A stretch of 39,093 bases of DNA from Pirellulaceae bacterium (GTDB lineage: Bacteria; Planctomycetota; Planctomycetia; Pirellulales; Pirellulaceae): positions 1 through 39,093 of the forward strand of contig JALOQX010000021.1 in assembly GCA_025459265.1 (NCBI GenBank). The letters are read 5' to 3'. Shown here piece after piece: positions 1 to 7,067 of this stretch. The notes beneath the pieces were generated by a model. It searched no databases and had not been told where the DNA came from. It saw only the letters and a list, made by a program, of their open reading frames with translations. The position numbers and the translations under genes are program-made. Every line of letters starts with the position of its first letter. Position 1 is the stretch's first letter.

Positions 1-1
1 G

Positions 2-304
2 GAGTTGGAGGAGATCGAGGAGAGGTGGAACATGCCTTATGTGACCAGTATTGAACGACGCGCGCGCCAGGAAGGGCGCCAGGAAGGGCACCAGGAGGGG
101 CTCCGGGAGGGAATTCAGCAGGGTCAGCAGGAGGGAATGCTCCAGGGCGTGCGGGACTTGTTGCGGCAGACGCTGCAGGTGCGGTTCGGCACGCCGCCCG
201 AGTCGTTGCGGCGGACGATCGAGCAGTGTCAGGACGTGGCGGCGCTGCGCGCCATGCATCAACAGGCGCTGACCGTCTCATCCATCAATGAACTACCGTT
301 CTGA
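2..304 (+). CDS. C-terminal fragment of an Rpn-type (PD-(D/E)XK) nuclease/transposase-like protein
   Basis: The frame is open to the left edge, so this is only the last ~100 residues of a longer gene; the ATG or TTG codons inside it are not necessarily the start. The visible part has a charged stretch with repeated Glu-Gly pairs (residues about 20-45, an EGxxEG-type repeat rich in Gln, Glu and Arg), then a Leu/Arg helix and a tail. Repeated EG-rich segments of this kind are typical of the C-terminus of Rpn family recombination-promoting nucleases and DUF4351-type proteins, whose catalytic PD-(D/E)XK domain lies upstream, outside this window. Family assignment rests on this tail only. The gene is convergent with rplU. 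Confidence 0.55.
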   Translation, partial: ELEEIEERWNMPYVTSIERRARQEGRQEGHQEGLREGIQQGQQEGMLQGVRDLLRQTLQVRFGTPPESLRRTIEQCQDVAALRAMHQQALTVSSINELPF

Positions 305-338
305 TCGAACTTCGCCTCTGCCTAGTTCGACGGATTGC

Positions 339-359
339 CCGTGGCCCTGCCGGCCACGG
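339..359. terminator. Perfect stem-loop between convergent genes
   Basis: Arms CCGTGGCC (339-346) and GGCCACGG (352-359) form an 8-bp perfect stem with a 5-base loop. It lies between the stop of the Rpn-like gene (304) and the stop of rplU (520), where a bidirectional terminator would be expected. There is no T-tract on either side, so it is not a classical intrinsic terminator; it may protect 3' ends or stall polymerase. The rest of 305-519 shows nothing else I can support. Confidence 0.35.
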
Positions 360-519
360 CATCGAGGGATCGACGCCTCGGTGTCACAGCGCCGCCACGA
401 CAGGCCCTCCCAGCGACTGATTCTGTTGCCACCACGCTGGGGGCGATCTGTCGCGGACGCTCTTGGGAACCTCGTGCCGAACTCGCGGCAGCTCGACCCC
501 AACCACCCGTCGATGTGCG

Positions 520-834
520 TCAGGCGGTGGCAATCCGGCTGATGCGCACGCGGGTATACATCTGCCGATGTCCGGTGCGGCGACGGTAGTTCTTGCGGCG
601 GCGGAACTTCTGCACGTAGATCTTCTCACCCTGCTCGACCCCCAACACCTGGGCGGTGACCTTCGCGCCCTCGAGCGTCGGCTGGCCCAGTTGCAGGCCC
701 TGGTCGCTGGACACGGCCAGCACGCGATCAAACTCGATCTCCTGGCCCGTCGCCGCCTCGCGGTAGTCGACGTCAAGTTCCTGCCCTTCTTCCACGCGGT
801 ACTGGCGTCCGCCGTCGGCAATAATCGCGTACAT
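520..834 (-). CDS. rplU: 50S ribosomal protein bL21
   Basis: This is a structural protein of the large ribosomal subunit that contacts 23S rRNA and bL20. The 104-residue product has the usual bL21 length and opens with the diagnostic MYAIIADGGRQYRV. It has the conserved basic segment KFRRRKNYRRRTGHRQ (about 76-91) and a C-terminal segment ending in VRISRI. The ATG at 834 is preceded by a modest AGGA site. It is the last gene of the minus-strand block, separated from the RNase E/G gene by 565 bases of repeats. bL27 (rpmA), which usually follows rplU, is not present downstream: the next gene is an unrelated convergent one. Confidence 0.97.
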   Translation of the reverse strand: MYAIIADGGRQYRVEEGQELDVDYREAATGQEIEFDRVLAVSSDQGLQLGQPTLEGAKVTAQVLGVEQGEKIYVQKFRRRKNYRRRTGHRQMYTRVRISRIATA

Positions 835-943
835 GGCACGTCAATCCTGGTTTTGCAGTCTCTCGCGCACGACTCACCCCACCCGGCCACCCGGCCGGCT
901 CCAGCGAACCTCCTAGAGTAGCTGAACATCCCCGGACCGTCGA

Positions 944-963
944 GGGCCGGTCGGCCCGTTTTT
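944..963 (+). terminator. Intrinsic-terminator-like hairpin on the + strand
   Basis: GGGCC (944-948) pairs with GGCCC (953-957) around a 4-base loop and is followed by G and five T (959-963). The polarity is for + strand transcription, yet both flanking genes (rplU and the RNase E/G gene) are on the minus strand. It could end an antisense or small RNA transcript, or be fortuitous in GC-rich sequence. Confidence 0.35.
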
Positions 964-1008
964 CCCGCGTCCCGCGTTCAAGGGTCCTGGCGCGGTTGGC
1001 GACCGAGG

Positions 1009-1134
1009 AACGAGTGACGAACAAGGCGGGACGAGTGACGAACAAGGCGGGACGAGTGACGAACAAGGCGGGACGAGTGACGAACAAGGCGGAACGAGTG
1101 ACGAACAAGGCGGGACGAGTGAGGAACAAGGCGG
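1009..1134. repeat. Tandem array, six copies of a 21-bp unit
   Basis: Six consecutive 21-base units begin at 1009, 1030, 1051, 1072, 1093 and 1114, with a partial seventh to about 1140. The core is CGAGTGACGAACAAGGCGG; the first two bases alternate between AA and GA, and the sixth unit has one C to G change. A related inverted fragment, TCGTCACTCGTTTCTG, lies at about 1188-1203. The period is a multiple of three, so frames stay open on both strands, but no start signal, family resemblance or other coding sign supports a gene. Confidence 0.95.
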
Positions 1135-1223
1135 AACGAGCTCCGAAGGGAAATCCGCTCGGCGCTCGGAGGTCTTTGCTCGCTATTCGTCACTCGTTTC
1201 TGTCCGGCGTTCTCCGGTGCCCG

Positions 1224-1271
1224 GGCTCGGCGGGAGCCTCGCCCTCCCGGGCTTGCCTCGCCCTCCCGGGC
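1224..1271. repeat. REP-like palindromic element, family A (reverse orientation)
   Basis: This is an imperfect copy of the element GGGAGGGCGAGGCTCCTGCC plus GAGCCG seen at 15349 and 30370, here in the opposite orientation (GGCTCGGCGGGAGCCTCGCC then CTCCC at 1224-1248). It is followed by a partial duplication of its end (CTCGCCCTCCCGGGC) to 1271. The inner arms GGCTC and GAGCC can pair. Confidence 0.75.
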
Positions 1272-1297
1272 TTGCCTGGCCCTCTGGCCTCCGGCTT

Positions 1298-1395
1298 CCG
1301 CCCTCGGTCCTCCGCCCTCGGTCCTCCGCCCTCGGTCCTCCGCCCTCGGTCCTCCGCCCTCGGTCCTCCGCCCTCGGTCCTCCGCCCTCGGTCCT
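1298..1395. repeat. Tandem array, seven copies of a 14-bp unit abutting the RNase E/G stop
   Basis: Seven exact copies of CCGCCCTCGGTCCT start at 1298, 1312, 1326, 1340, 1354, 1368 and 1382, followed by a partial CCGC. The array ends directly at the stop codon of the RNase E/G gene (TGA, complement of 1400-1402), so it forms the start of that mRNA's 3' region. The 14-base period is not a multiple of three, which argues against coding. Identical copies suggest recent or ongoing expansion. Confidence 0.97.
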
Positions 1396-1399
1396 CCGC

Positions 1400-2992
1400 T
1401 CACAGCACGGGTAGTTCCCGGCCGTCCCGGTCGCGGCACTCGATCTCCAGGTGTTCCGGATACACGGATTCACTTCCGAGGATCTGGACGATCATGCCGC
1501 CTTCCTGCTCCAGCTGGCTGATCTCCTTGCGTTTCTTGTTGTTCAGGTAGGAGGCGACCTGGTCGTTCACCCGGACGGTGACGCGGGCGACGTTGGGCTG
1601 CTGGGTGGAGAGCATCAGCATGCGGACAACTTCAATCGACATGCTCTCATCGGTCTTCACGACGCCTCGACCGTTGCAGCAGGGGCAGTCGGCGTAGACG
1701 CTGCGTTTGAGGCTGGGGCGGATCCGCTGCCGCGTCATTTCGATCAGCCCGAAGGGGCTGGTGCGAAGGATCTTGGTGCGGGCTCGATCGCGTTTCAGGG
1801 CATCGCGCAGGGCGCGTTCCAGGCCGCGTCGGTGTTTTTCTTTGCGCATGTCGATGAAGTCATTGACGATCACGCCGCCGAGGTCACGCAGGCGTAGCTG
1901 TCGGGCGATCTCCTTGGCCGCCTGCAGGTTGAGCTGAAAGGCGGTCTCCTCGGCGGAATCATCCGCCCGGAAGTTGCCGCTGTTGACATCGATGGCGACC
2001 AGGGCCTCGGTGGGATCGATGACGATGGAGCCGCCGGAGGGGAGGGGCACCTCGCGTTTGTGGATGCGGGCGATTTCGGTTTCGAGCTTGTACTTGTGGA
2101 ACAGCGGTTCCTTGCCGGAGTAGAGCCGCAGGGTATTGACGTAGCGCGGCATGACCAGCTGCAGGAACTCCTTGGCCCGCTCGTACGCCTCGGGTTCGTC
2201 GACCAGGATCGTGTCCACCTCGCTGGTGAAGATGTCCCGGATGGTGCGAATGATCATGTCGCTTTCTTCGTAGATCGTCACCGGGGCGGGCTGTTTCTTG
2301 ATGCGCCGCACGATGACTTTCCACAACCGGAGCAGGTAGGCCATGTCGCGCGAGAGTTCCTTGCGACTGCGCTCCTGGCCGGCGGTCCGGACAATGAAGC
2401 CCAGGCCGCGCGGCGGGCGGAGTTCGAGCAGGGTATCGCGGAGCTTGCGGCGTACGTCGTCATCCTCGATCTTGCGGGACACGCCGACGCGGCCAAGAGC
2501 GGGCATGAGGACGAGGTACCGGCCGGGAATGCTGATGTAAGTCGAGAGCGTCGGGCCTTTGGTCCCCATGCCCTCCTTGATCACCTGGACCAGCACTTCG
2601 TCGCCGCGACGGAACACGTCCTGGATCGGCGGCTTGACGCGGGGGCGGCTCCCGGCGCGGCGCCCTTTGCGCTGGCGATCGCCCCGCCCGGCGTGCTCCT
2701 CACGCGCCTCACGTTCCATGGCCAGCACCTGCTGCGGGTCGTAGCCGCCCTGGCGGAAGTACTGGGGTTCCACGTCACTGATGTGCAGGAACCCGTTGCG
2801 GCCGACGCCGAAATCGACAAAGGCCGCCTGGATGCTCGGCTCCAGGTTGACGATCCGCCCCTTGTAGATGTTGCCGACGTAATTGTCCTGGCTGGCCCGC
2901 TCAATGTAGAGTTCCTCGAGCAGTCCGTCCTCAACGATCGCGATCCGGCATTCTTCCGGCTGCGAGACGTTGATCAAGATTTCCTTTTTCAT
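1400..2992 (-). CDS. rng: Ribonuclease E/G family endoribonuclease
   Basis: This endoribonuclease cleaves single-stranded, AU-rich RNA in mRNA turnover and rRNA processing. The 530-residue product (ATG at 2992) begins MKKEILINVS. It has an S1-type RNA-binding domain (about 35-160) interrupted by a basic insert (about 95-122), then the RNase E/G catalytic core. Predicted Mg2+ ligands are D335 in AIDVNSG and D378 in NDFIDM. A CPCC zinc-link pair (C436, C439) follows, and the protein stops soon after, so there is no long degradosome scaffold. An upstream in-frame extension to 3118 looks spurious because homology-like sequence starts at MKKE. It lies between the DUF2344 gene and rplU on the same strand. 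RNase E versus G cannot be separated by sequence alone; the length is closer to RNase G or a short RNase E. Confidence 0.93.
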   Translation of the reverse strand: MKKEILINVSQPEECRIAIVEDGLLEELYIERASQDNYVGNIYKGRIVNLEPSIQAAFVDFGVGRNGFLHISDVEPQYFRQGGYDPQQVLAMEREAREEHAGRGDRQRKGRRAGSRPRVKPPIQDVFRRGDEVLVQVIKEGMGTKGPTLSTYISIPGRYLVLMPALGRVGVSRKIEDDDVRRKLRDTLLELRPPRGLGFIVRTAGQERSRKELSRDMAYLLRLWKVIVRRIKKQPAPVTIYEESDMIIRTIRDIFTSEVDTILVDEPEAYERAKEFLQLVMPRYVNTLRLYSGKEPLFHKYKLETEIARIHKREVPLPSGGSIVIDPTEALVAIDVNSGNFRADDSAEETAFQLNLQAAKEIARQLRLRDLGGVIVNDFIDMRKEKHRRGLERALRDALKRDRARTKILRTSPFGLIEMTRQRIRPSLKRSVYADCPCCNGRGVVKTDESMSIEVVRMLMLSTQQPNVARVTVRVNDQVASYLNNKKRKEISQLEQEGGMIVQILGSESVYPEHLEIECRDRDGRELPVL

Positions 2993-3142
2993 GGAGTTGA
3001 TTCTGCCTTGTGTTGGTCTGGGCGGGGCCAGGTCTGGTGACCGACGATGGGAGGGTCGGTCGGCCCGCGCCGGGTTGTGTACGGGTTGCCCGCCGGACCC
3101 ATGCCCGGCGAGCTGCAACAGCGGATGTGCCGCGGTGTTGTC

Positions 3143-3799
3143 TCATGCGACGATCTCCACGGCGGATCGTGTCAGCACGGAGCCGTGTTGTTCCAGGTCC
3201 AGCGCGCCGAGTGCCTGGAGCACGTCCCGCGGCCGGAGCGTGGCGGCCGGCCCGGCCGCGATCCGGAACTCGACCGTATCCCCGTGCCAGCCGAGGGAGG
3301 TCAGCTGCGGGCGCAGGTTGATCGCTCCCGCCTGCCCTTCGCGCTCGACCAGCAGGCTGTCCGAGGCCAGGAGCTGGGCCATGGCCCTGTCCACGTCGGC
3401 ACGTCGCGCCGGCGGCACGGGAAACTCGTACGTCAGCGCACGGACCTGTGCCTTCGGTTGGCCGGCCGCCACGACCTGCACGTCAAACACCTCCAGGCCG
3501 GGCGGCGCCTGCGCATTGAGCCGGCGCTCGACCTCGGACGGCTCGAGCGGCGCGACCAGTTCGAATTCGAGCACTTCCGCGTGCGCCGCGATGCCGACGG
3601 CCAGCGCCGAGGGGAAGGTGAGTTTCGGCTTGGGGTGAAACCCCGCGCTCATCCGCAACTCCAGTCCCGCGCGCCGCACCATCCGCTCCGTGGCCCGCGC
3701 CAGATCGCGATGGCTGATCCAGCGCAGATCGCCCTGTTTGCGAAAACGCAGTCGGTAGCGCACTCGGTCGGGAGGTGAATCAACGAGCTCAGGACCCAC
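3143..3799 (-). CDS. DUF2344 / TIGR03936 radical-SAM-associated protein
   Basis: The product is 218 residues and starts at GTG (3797-3799). The N-terminus reads RVRYRLRFRKQGDLRWISHR, then an ERMVRRAGLELRMSAGFHPKPKLTF-type segment (about 38-62 in full), which is the signature of the DUF2344 family often found fused or adjacent to a TIGR03960 radical SAM protein. Its exact biochemical role is not established, and no radical SAM gene is in this window. The first 11 bases overlap the end of ptsI, suggesting translational coupling, and the RNase E/G gene follows 150 bases downstream. Neighbourhood with RNase E/G is a recurrent association for this family and hints at an RNA-related role, but that is inference. 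Confidence 0.85.
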   Translation of the reverse strand: MGPELVDSPPDRVRYRLRFRKQGDLRWISHRDLARATERMVRRAGLELRMSAGFHPKPKLTFPSALAVGIAAHAEVLEFELVAPLEPSEVERRLNAQAPPGLEVFDVQVVAAGQPKAQVRALTYEFPVPPARRADVDRAMAQLLASDSLLVEREGQAGAINLRPQLTSLGWHGDTVEFRIAAGPAATLRPRDVLQALGALDLEQHGSVLTRSAVEIVA

Positions 3800-5573
3800 G
3801 GGATTCGCTTTCGTGTGACACGACTTTCTTCAGTTCCTCCTTCAGATAGGCATCGATTTCCTGGGCACCTTGCATCTGCAGAGCCGTGTCGGCGATCGCG
3901 CGGCACCGGCGCATCGAGACACTGCGGCAGACACGCTTGACTTCCAGTAGCGCTGCCGGGGGGACACTGAACTCGGTCAGTCCCAGCCCGAGCAGCAGCA
4001 GGACGCAATGTGGAATACCGCTCATCTGCCCACACACGCTCACCGGGACCTCCGCCGCGCGAGCCGCCTGCAGCGTGGCCTGGATCAACCGCAACACCGC
4101 CGGATCGCAGGCCTGATACAGGTCCGCGACGTCCTTGTTGCTGCGGTCGACCGCCAGCGTGTACTGGATCAGATCGTTGGTGCCGATGCTGACGAAATCG
4201 ACTTCCGGCAGGAAGTGGTCGATCATCATCACGGCAGCCGGCACCTCGACCATCATACCGACTGGAAGGTTCCGATCAAACGCGAGTCCGGCTTCTTCCA
4301 GATCTTCCATGGTCTCATGGAGGAACAGCTTGGCCTGGCGGAGTTCGCGGATGGTGGAGATGAGCGGGAAGAGGATCTGCACCGGACCGACCGCGCTGGC
4401 GCGGAGTATCGCCCGCAACTGGACCCGGAACAGATCCACGTTGCGCAGCGACAGCCGGATGCTGCGGAGGCCGAGGAACGGGTTGTGTTCGTCCTCGGTA
4501 CGCGGCAGGTGCCCCATTTTGTCGGCACCCAGGTCCAACGTGCGGATGACTACCGGCCGCGGGCCCATGGCGGCCACCACCTGCCGATAGGCCTCAAAGT
4601 GCTCCTCCTCCGTCGGCTCCACGTCGGACCCGAGATACAGAAACTCGGTGCGGTAGAGCCCAATGCCGTCAGCACGGCGGTCCAGGCAGGCTGAGAGTTC
4701 GTGGGGGAACTCGATGTTGGCCAGCAGTTGCAGCCGGTGCCCGTCGGTCGTCTCGGCGGGCAGGTCGCGCAGCGCGGCCAGTACCGCCAGGCGGGACCGC
4801 CGCCGCGCCAGCTCACGTTCATACCGGGCGACATACTCCGGCGTCGGACGGACGATGACCACCCCCTGATCGCCGTCGACGATCACACAGTCGCCGGTCA
4901 ACACATCGGCCAGCAGCGAGCCGGCGCCGACCACGGCCGGCAGCTCGAGCCCCTTGGCCAGAATGGCCGTGTGTCCCCCCTCACCGCCCGCCTCGGTGAC
5001 GAAGCCCTGGACCCAGCGGCGGTCGAGCCGTGCGGTTTCGCTGGGGGTCAGATCGTGGGCGAGCACGATGGTCGGGGCGTCCAGCTCGGCTGCGCCGCTC
5101 GGGCCGCGGTCCAGCAGGTGATTGAGCAGCCGGGCCTCGAGGTCCCGCAAGTCGTGGGCACGTTCAGCCAGAAAACTGTTCGGCATCTCCTGGAAGACAC
5201 GCGCGTAGCGCCGCAGCGTCTGGTGCACCGCCAGCTCCGCCGCCAAGCGGTGCTCGGCAATGAGGGCCTTGAGTTCCTGGTACAGGTGCGGGTCGCGCAG
5301 CATCTGCACGTGCGCGCTGAAGATGGCCCCATACTGGTCGCCAACCTGCGCCGCAACCGCCTGCCGGTCCCGCTCAATCTCCTGCCCGACCGCGTCCACC
5401 GCCCCATCGAGCCGCGCCAGTTCGGCTGCGACCGCCGCCGGCTCCACCAGGCGACGGGTCAGCACCAGCCCCTCGTGCTCGATCACCAGCGCTTGGCCGA
5501 GGGCGATACCCGGCGAGACGGCGATCCCCTGCAATATCTGCATGTCCACGTTCGTCGCAATGTGCGGGCACAT
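3789..5573 (-). CDS. ptsI: Phosphoenolpyruvate-protein phosphotransferase (PTS Enzyme I)
   Basis: Enzyme I takes phosphate from PEP and passes it to HPr in the cytoplasm. The 594-residue product has the normal EI order: N-terminal HPr-binding region (about 14-135), phosphohistidine swivel domain with GGEGGHTAIL (active His201), and a PEP-binding TIM barrel (about 255-560). The barrel contains RTEFLYLG, the LGADKM region and the catalytic VCGQMSG cysteine near the C-terminus. The ATG at 5573 gives ten extra residues; an in-frame ATG at 5543 (MQILQGIAVSPG) matches usual EI starts better, and neither has a strong ribosome-binding site. It follows ptsH by 12 bases and overlaps the DUF2344 gene. 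No EIIB or EIIC gene is in the window, so the relay is probably regulatory. Confidence 0.96.
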   Translation of the reverse strand: MCPHIATNVDMQILQGIAVSPGIALGQALVIEHEGLVLTRRLVEPAAVAAELARLDGAVDAVGQEIERDRQAVAAQVGDQYGAIFSAHVQMLRDPHLYQELKALIAEHRLAAELAVHQTLRRYARVFQEMPNSFLAERAHDLRDLEARLLNHLLDRGPSGAAELDAPTIVLAHDLTPSETARLDRRWVQGFVTEAGGEGGHTAILAKGLELPAVVGAGSLLADVLTGDCVIVDGDQGVVIVRPTPEYVARYERELARRRSRLAVLAALRDLPAETTDGHRLQLLANIEFPHELSACLDRRADGIGLYRTEFLYLGSDVEPTEEEHFEAYRQVVAAMGPRPVVIRTLDLGADKMGHLPRTEDEHNPFLGLRSIRLSLRNVDLFRVQLRAILRASAVGPVQILFPLISTIRELRQAKLFLHETMEDLEEAGLAFDRNLPVGMMVEVPAAVMMIDHFLPEVDFVSIGTNDLIQYTLAVDRSNKDVADLYQACDPAVLRLIQATLQAARAAEVPVSVCGQMSGIPHCVLLLLGLGLTEFSVPPAALLEVKRVCRSVSMRRCRAIADTALQMQGAQEIDAYLKEELKKVVSHESESRGS

Positions 5574-5585
5574 GGGCGGGGCAGC

Positions 5586-5903
5586 CTATCGCTCGGCGGC
5601 GGGATTCTGGGCAGACTCGCCGCAGGGCATCTCGTCAAAGCCGCGCCCGAACAGGTCCGCCAACGCAGCCAGAGCCTGATCGGCATCGGGACCGTGCGCC
5701 CGCAGTGTCAGCTCGGTGCCCTGGGCCGCGGCCAGTGTCAGCAGCGAGAGGATGCTCTTGCCGTCAAACCGCTCGCCGTTCTTCAAAATCTCAATGTGCG
5801 ACTCGAACTGCACTGCCAGACGCACGAACATGTCCGCGGGTCGGGCATGCAGACCCTGCGGATTGCGGACTCTCACCACGCGTTCTGTACAATACTCAAC
5901 CAT
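5586..5903 (-). CDS. ptsH: HPr phosphocarrier protein
   Basis: HPr carries phosphate from Enzyme I to EIIA proteins. The 105-residue product has the canonical RNPQGLHARPADMF motif with the phosphorylated His19. It also has a Ser50 in FDGKSILSLL, equivalent to the regulatory Ser46 site that HPr kinase modifies in Firmicutes and many proteobacteria. The C-terminal ~15 residues (GESAQNPAAER end) extend past the usual ~88-residue fold. The ATG is at 5903. It lies 12 bases upstream of ptsI and 136 bases downstream of ptsN. No hprK is in the window. Confidence 0.96.
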   Translation of the reverse strand: MVEYCTERVVRVRNPQGLHARPADMFVRLAVQFESHIEILKNGERFDGKSILSLLTLAAAQGTELTLRAHGPDADQALAALADLFGRGFDEMPCGESAQNPAAER

Positions 5904-6039
5904 GGCGCTCGATCGAATCGCTCAGACACATCCACCAGGAAAACGGGTACGTTTTGCTCAGCGCGGAAGCTCAGCGGCGCGAAACGGGATGTCGGTCCTG
6001 CCGCCATGCAGGTCTCGCGCCGCAAGGGAAACCTGCCTG

Positions 6040-6516
6040 TCAGGAAACGAACTGGTTGTTGTCCGCTTCCTCCAGCAGCTGCTGAACGTCCTCGGCGGTC
6101 TTCGCCTGCTTGAGAAAACGACAGAACGTGTCGTCGCGCAACTGACGAGAGATGTTCTCCAGGGCCCGTAAATGGTCGCCTGGACGATCGGGCGGCGAAA
6201 TCAAGAGGAAGAACAGCTGCACCTTCTCGCCGTCCAGGCTGTTGAAGTCCACCCCCTCCGCACTGACGCCAACCGTACCAATCAGACGTTGGACGCTCGG
6301 ATGCTTCGTGTGCGGCACGGCCACGCCGCGGCCGATTCCCGTGCTCCCCAGCTCCTCACGCTTCATGATCGCCTTGATGATGCTCTCCTGCTCGTCGTCC
6401 TCGATGTCCTTGGCGTCCACCAACCCCGCGACCAATTCGCGGATGGCGCCTTCCTTGTCCTCAGCGACCAGATCCGCCTTGATCGCCCCGACCCGAATAA
6501 AATCCGCAAACTTCAT
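6040..6516 (-). CDS. ptsN: Nitrogen-type PTS EIIA protein (PTS_EIIA_2 family)
   Basis: The 158-residue protein has the fructose/nitrogen-type EIIA fold. The signature GRGVAVPHTKHPSV contains the phosphoacceptor His69, and the later LLISPPDRPGDHLRALENISR segment is typical of the family. With no linked EIIB/EIIC it resembles PtsN, which regulates targets through its phosphorylation state rather than moving sugars. Gene order raiA (hpf)-ptsN-ptsH resembles the rpoN-hpf-ptsN clusters of proteobacteria, though rpoN is not visible here. The ATG is at 6516. Which proteins it controls cannot be told from sequence. Confidence 0.93.
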   Translation of the reverse strand: MKFADFIRVGAIKADLVAEDKEGAIRELVAGLVDAKDIEDDEQESIIKAIMKREELGSTGIGRGVAVPHTKHPSVQRLIGTVGVSAEGVDFNSLDGEKVQLFFLLISPPDRPGDHLRALENISRQLRDDTFCRFLKQAKTAEDVQQLLEEADNNQFVS

Positions 6517-6597
6517 TGGTTCCTCGTCCTTTCACCCCGTGAACGATCCGGGCGCGCCCGCTCGTCGGTGGCACAGTCACCGGGCCCGCCCCGCCCC

Positions 6598-6948
6598 TTA
6601 TTCTGCCTCCGGTTCCGTCTCGACGGGCACCTCCAGGTGCTTCGAGGGCGGCTTGCGGCGCTCTGTGCGCTTGTCCTTGTGCCGACGTATCTGCTGCTCG
6701 ATCTTGTGCAGCGCCCCATCCAGAGCCGCCATCACGTCCGCCGATTGATCAGCCGCCACCAAGGCCTCCGCGTGCTCGATCGAAACTCGGATCTCCAGAC
6801 TCGGACTTTCGCGATGCTCCAAATCCACCGTGACCAGGATCGCCGTCAGCCGGTCAAAATAGCGACTCAATTTCTCGACTTTTTCCTGAATCCGCTCCTG
6901 GGTACTCGCACTCAAGTGACCGTGTCTGGCGGAGATGTTGATCTGCAC
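6598..6948 (-). CDS. raiA: Ribosome hibernation promoting factor (short HPF / RaiA family)
   Basis: This factor binds the 30S decoding region and inactivates or preserves ribosomes in slow growth. The 116-residue product starts at GTG (6946-6948), with a good GGAG ribosome-binding site about 8 bases upstream. It opens MQINISARHGHLSASTQERI and continues through the VEKLSRYFDRL helix and the VTVDLEHRES strand characteristic of S30AE proteins. It lacks the ~60-residue C-terminal dimerisation domain of long HPF; a basic segment (KDKRTERRKPPSKH) and an acidic tail end the protein. It is the first gene of the probable raiA-ptsN-ptsH-ptsI unit and has a promoter-like sequence at 7038-7067. Confidence 0.93.
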   Translation of the reverse strand: MQINISARHGHLSASTQERIQEKVEKLSRYFDRLTAILVTVDLEHRESPSLEIRVSIEHAEALVAADQSADVMAALDGALHKIEQQIRRHKDKRTERRKPPSKHLEVPVETEPEAE

Positions 6949-7037
6949 CGGCAGTTCTCCTTAATCTCGTGATCTACGTCTAAATCTAGAGCTGGTCGGA
7001 TCTTGATGCCGCTTTCCCCCACCCAGAGAACCCTAGT

Positions 7038-7067
7038 ATTTTATATCCCGGCCGGCCAATCTGTCAG
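7038..7067 (-). promoter_or_regulatory. Sigma70-like promoter for raiA-ptsN-ptsH-ptsI
   Basis: Read on the minus strand, CTGACA (7062-7067) is followed after 16 bases by TATAAA (7040-7045), or after 18 bases by TAAAAT (7038-7043). Both are close to sigma70 consensus. The -35 box overlaps the stop codon of the upstream 747-residue protein gene (7064-7066), so the promoter begins inside that gene's end. The spacing leaves a leader of about 80 bases before the raiA GTG. Confidence 0.5.

Noticed and set aside
1009..1134. CRISPR array
   Set aside because: The 21-bp units are contiguous with no spacers, and there are no cas genes.
996..1550. Repeat-derived open frames on both strands across 978-1550 (for example a run of VTNKA-type repeats)
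   Set aside because: They are translations of the 21-bp and 14-bp tandem arrays; the 14-bp period is not a multiple of three and no start signals exist.
4701..6113. 470-residue open frame on the + strand
   Set aside because: It is antisense to ptsI and ptsH; no conserved protein motif.
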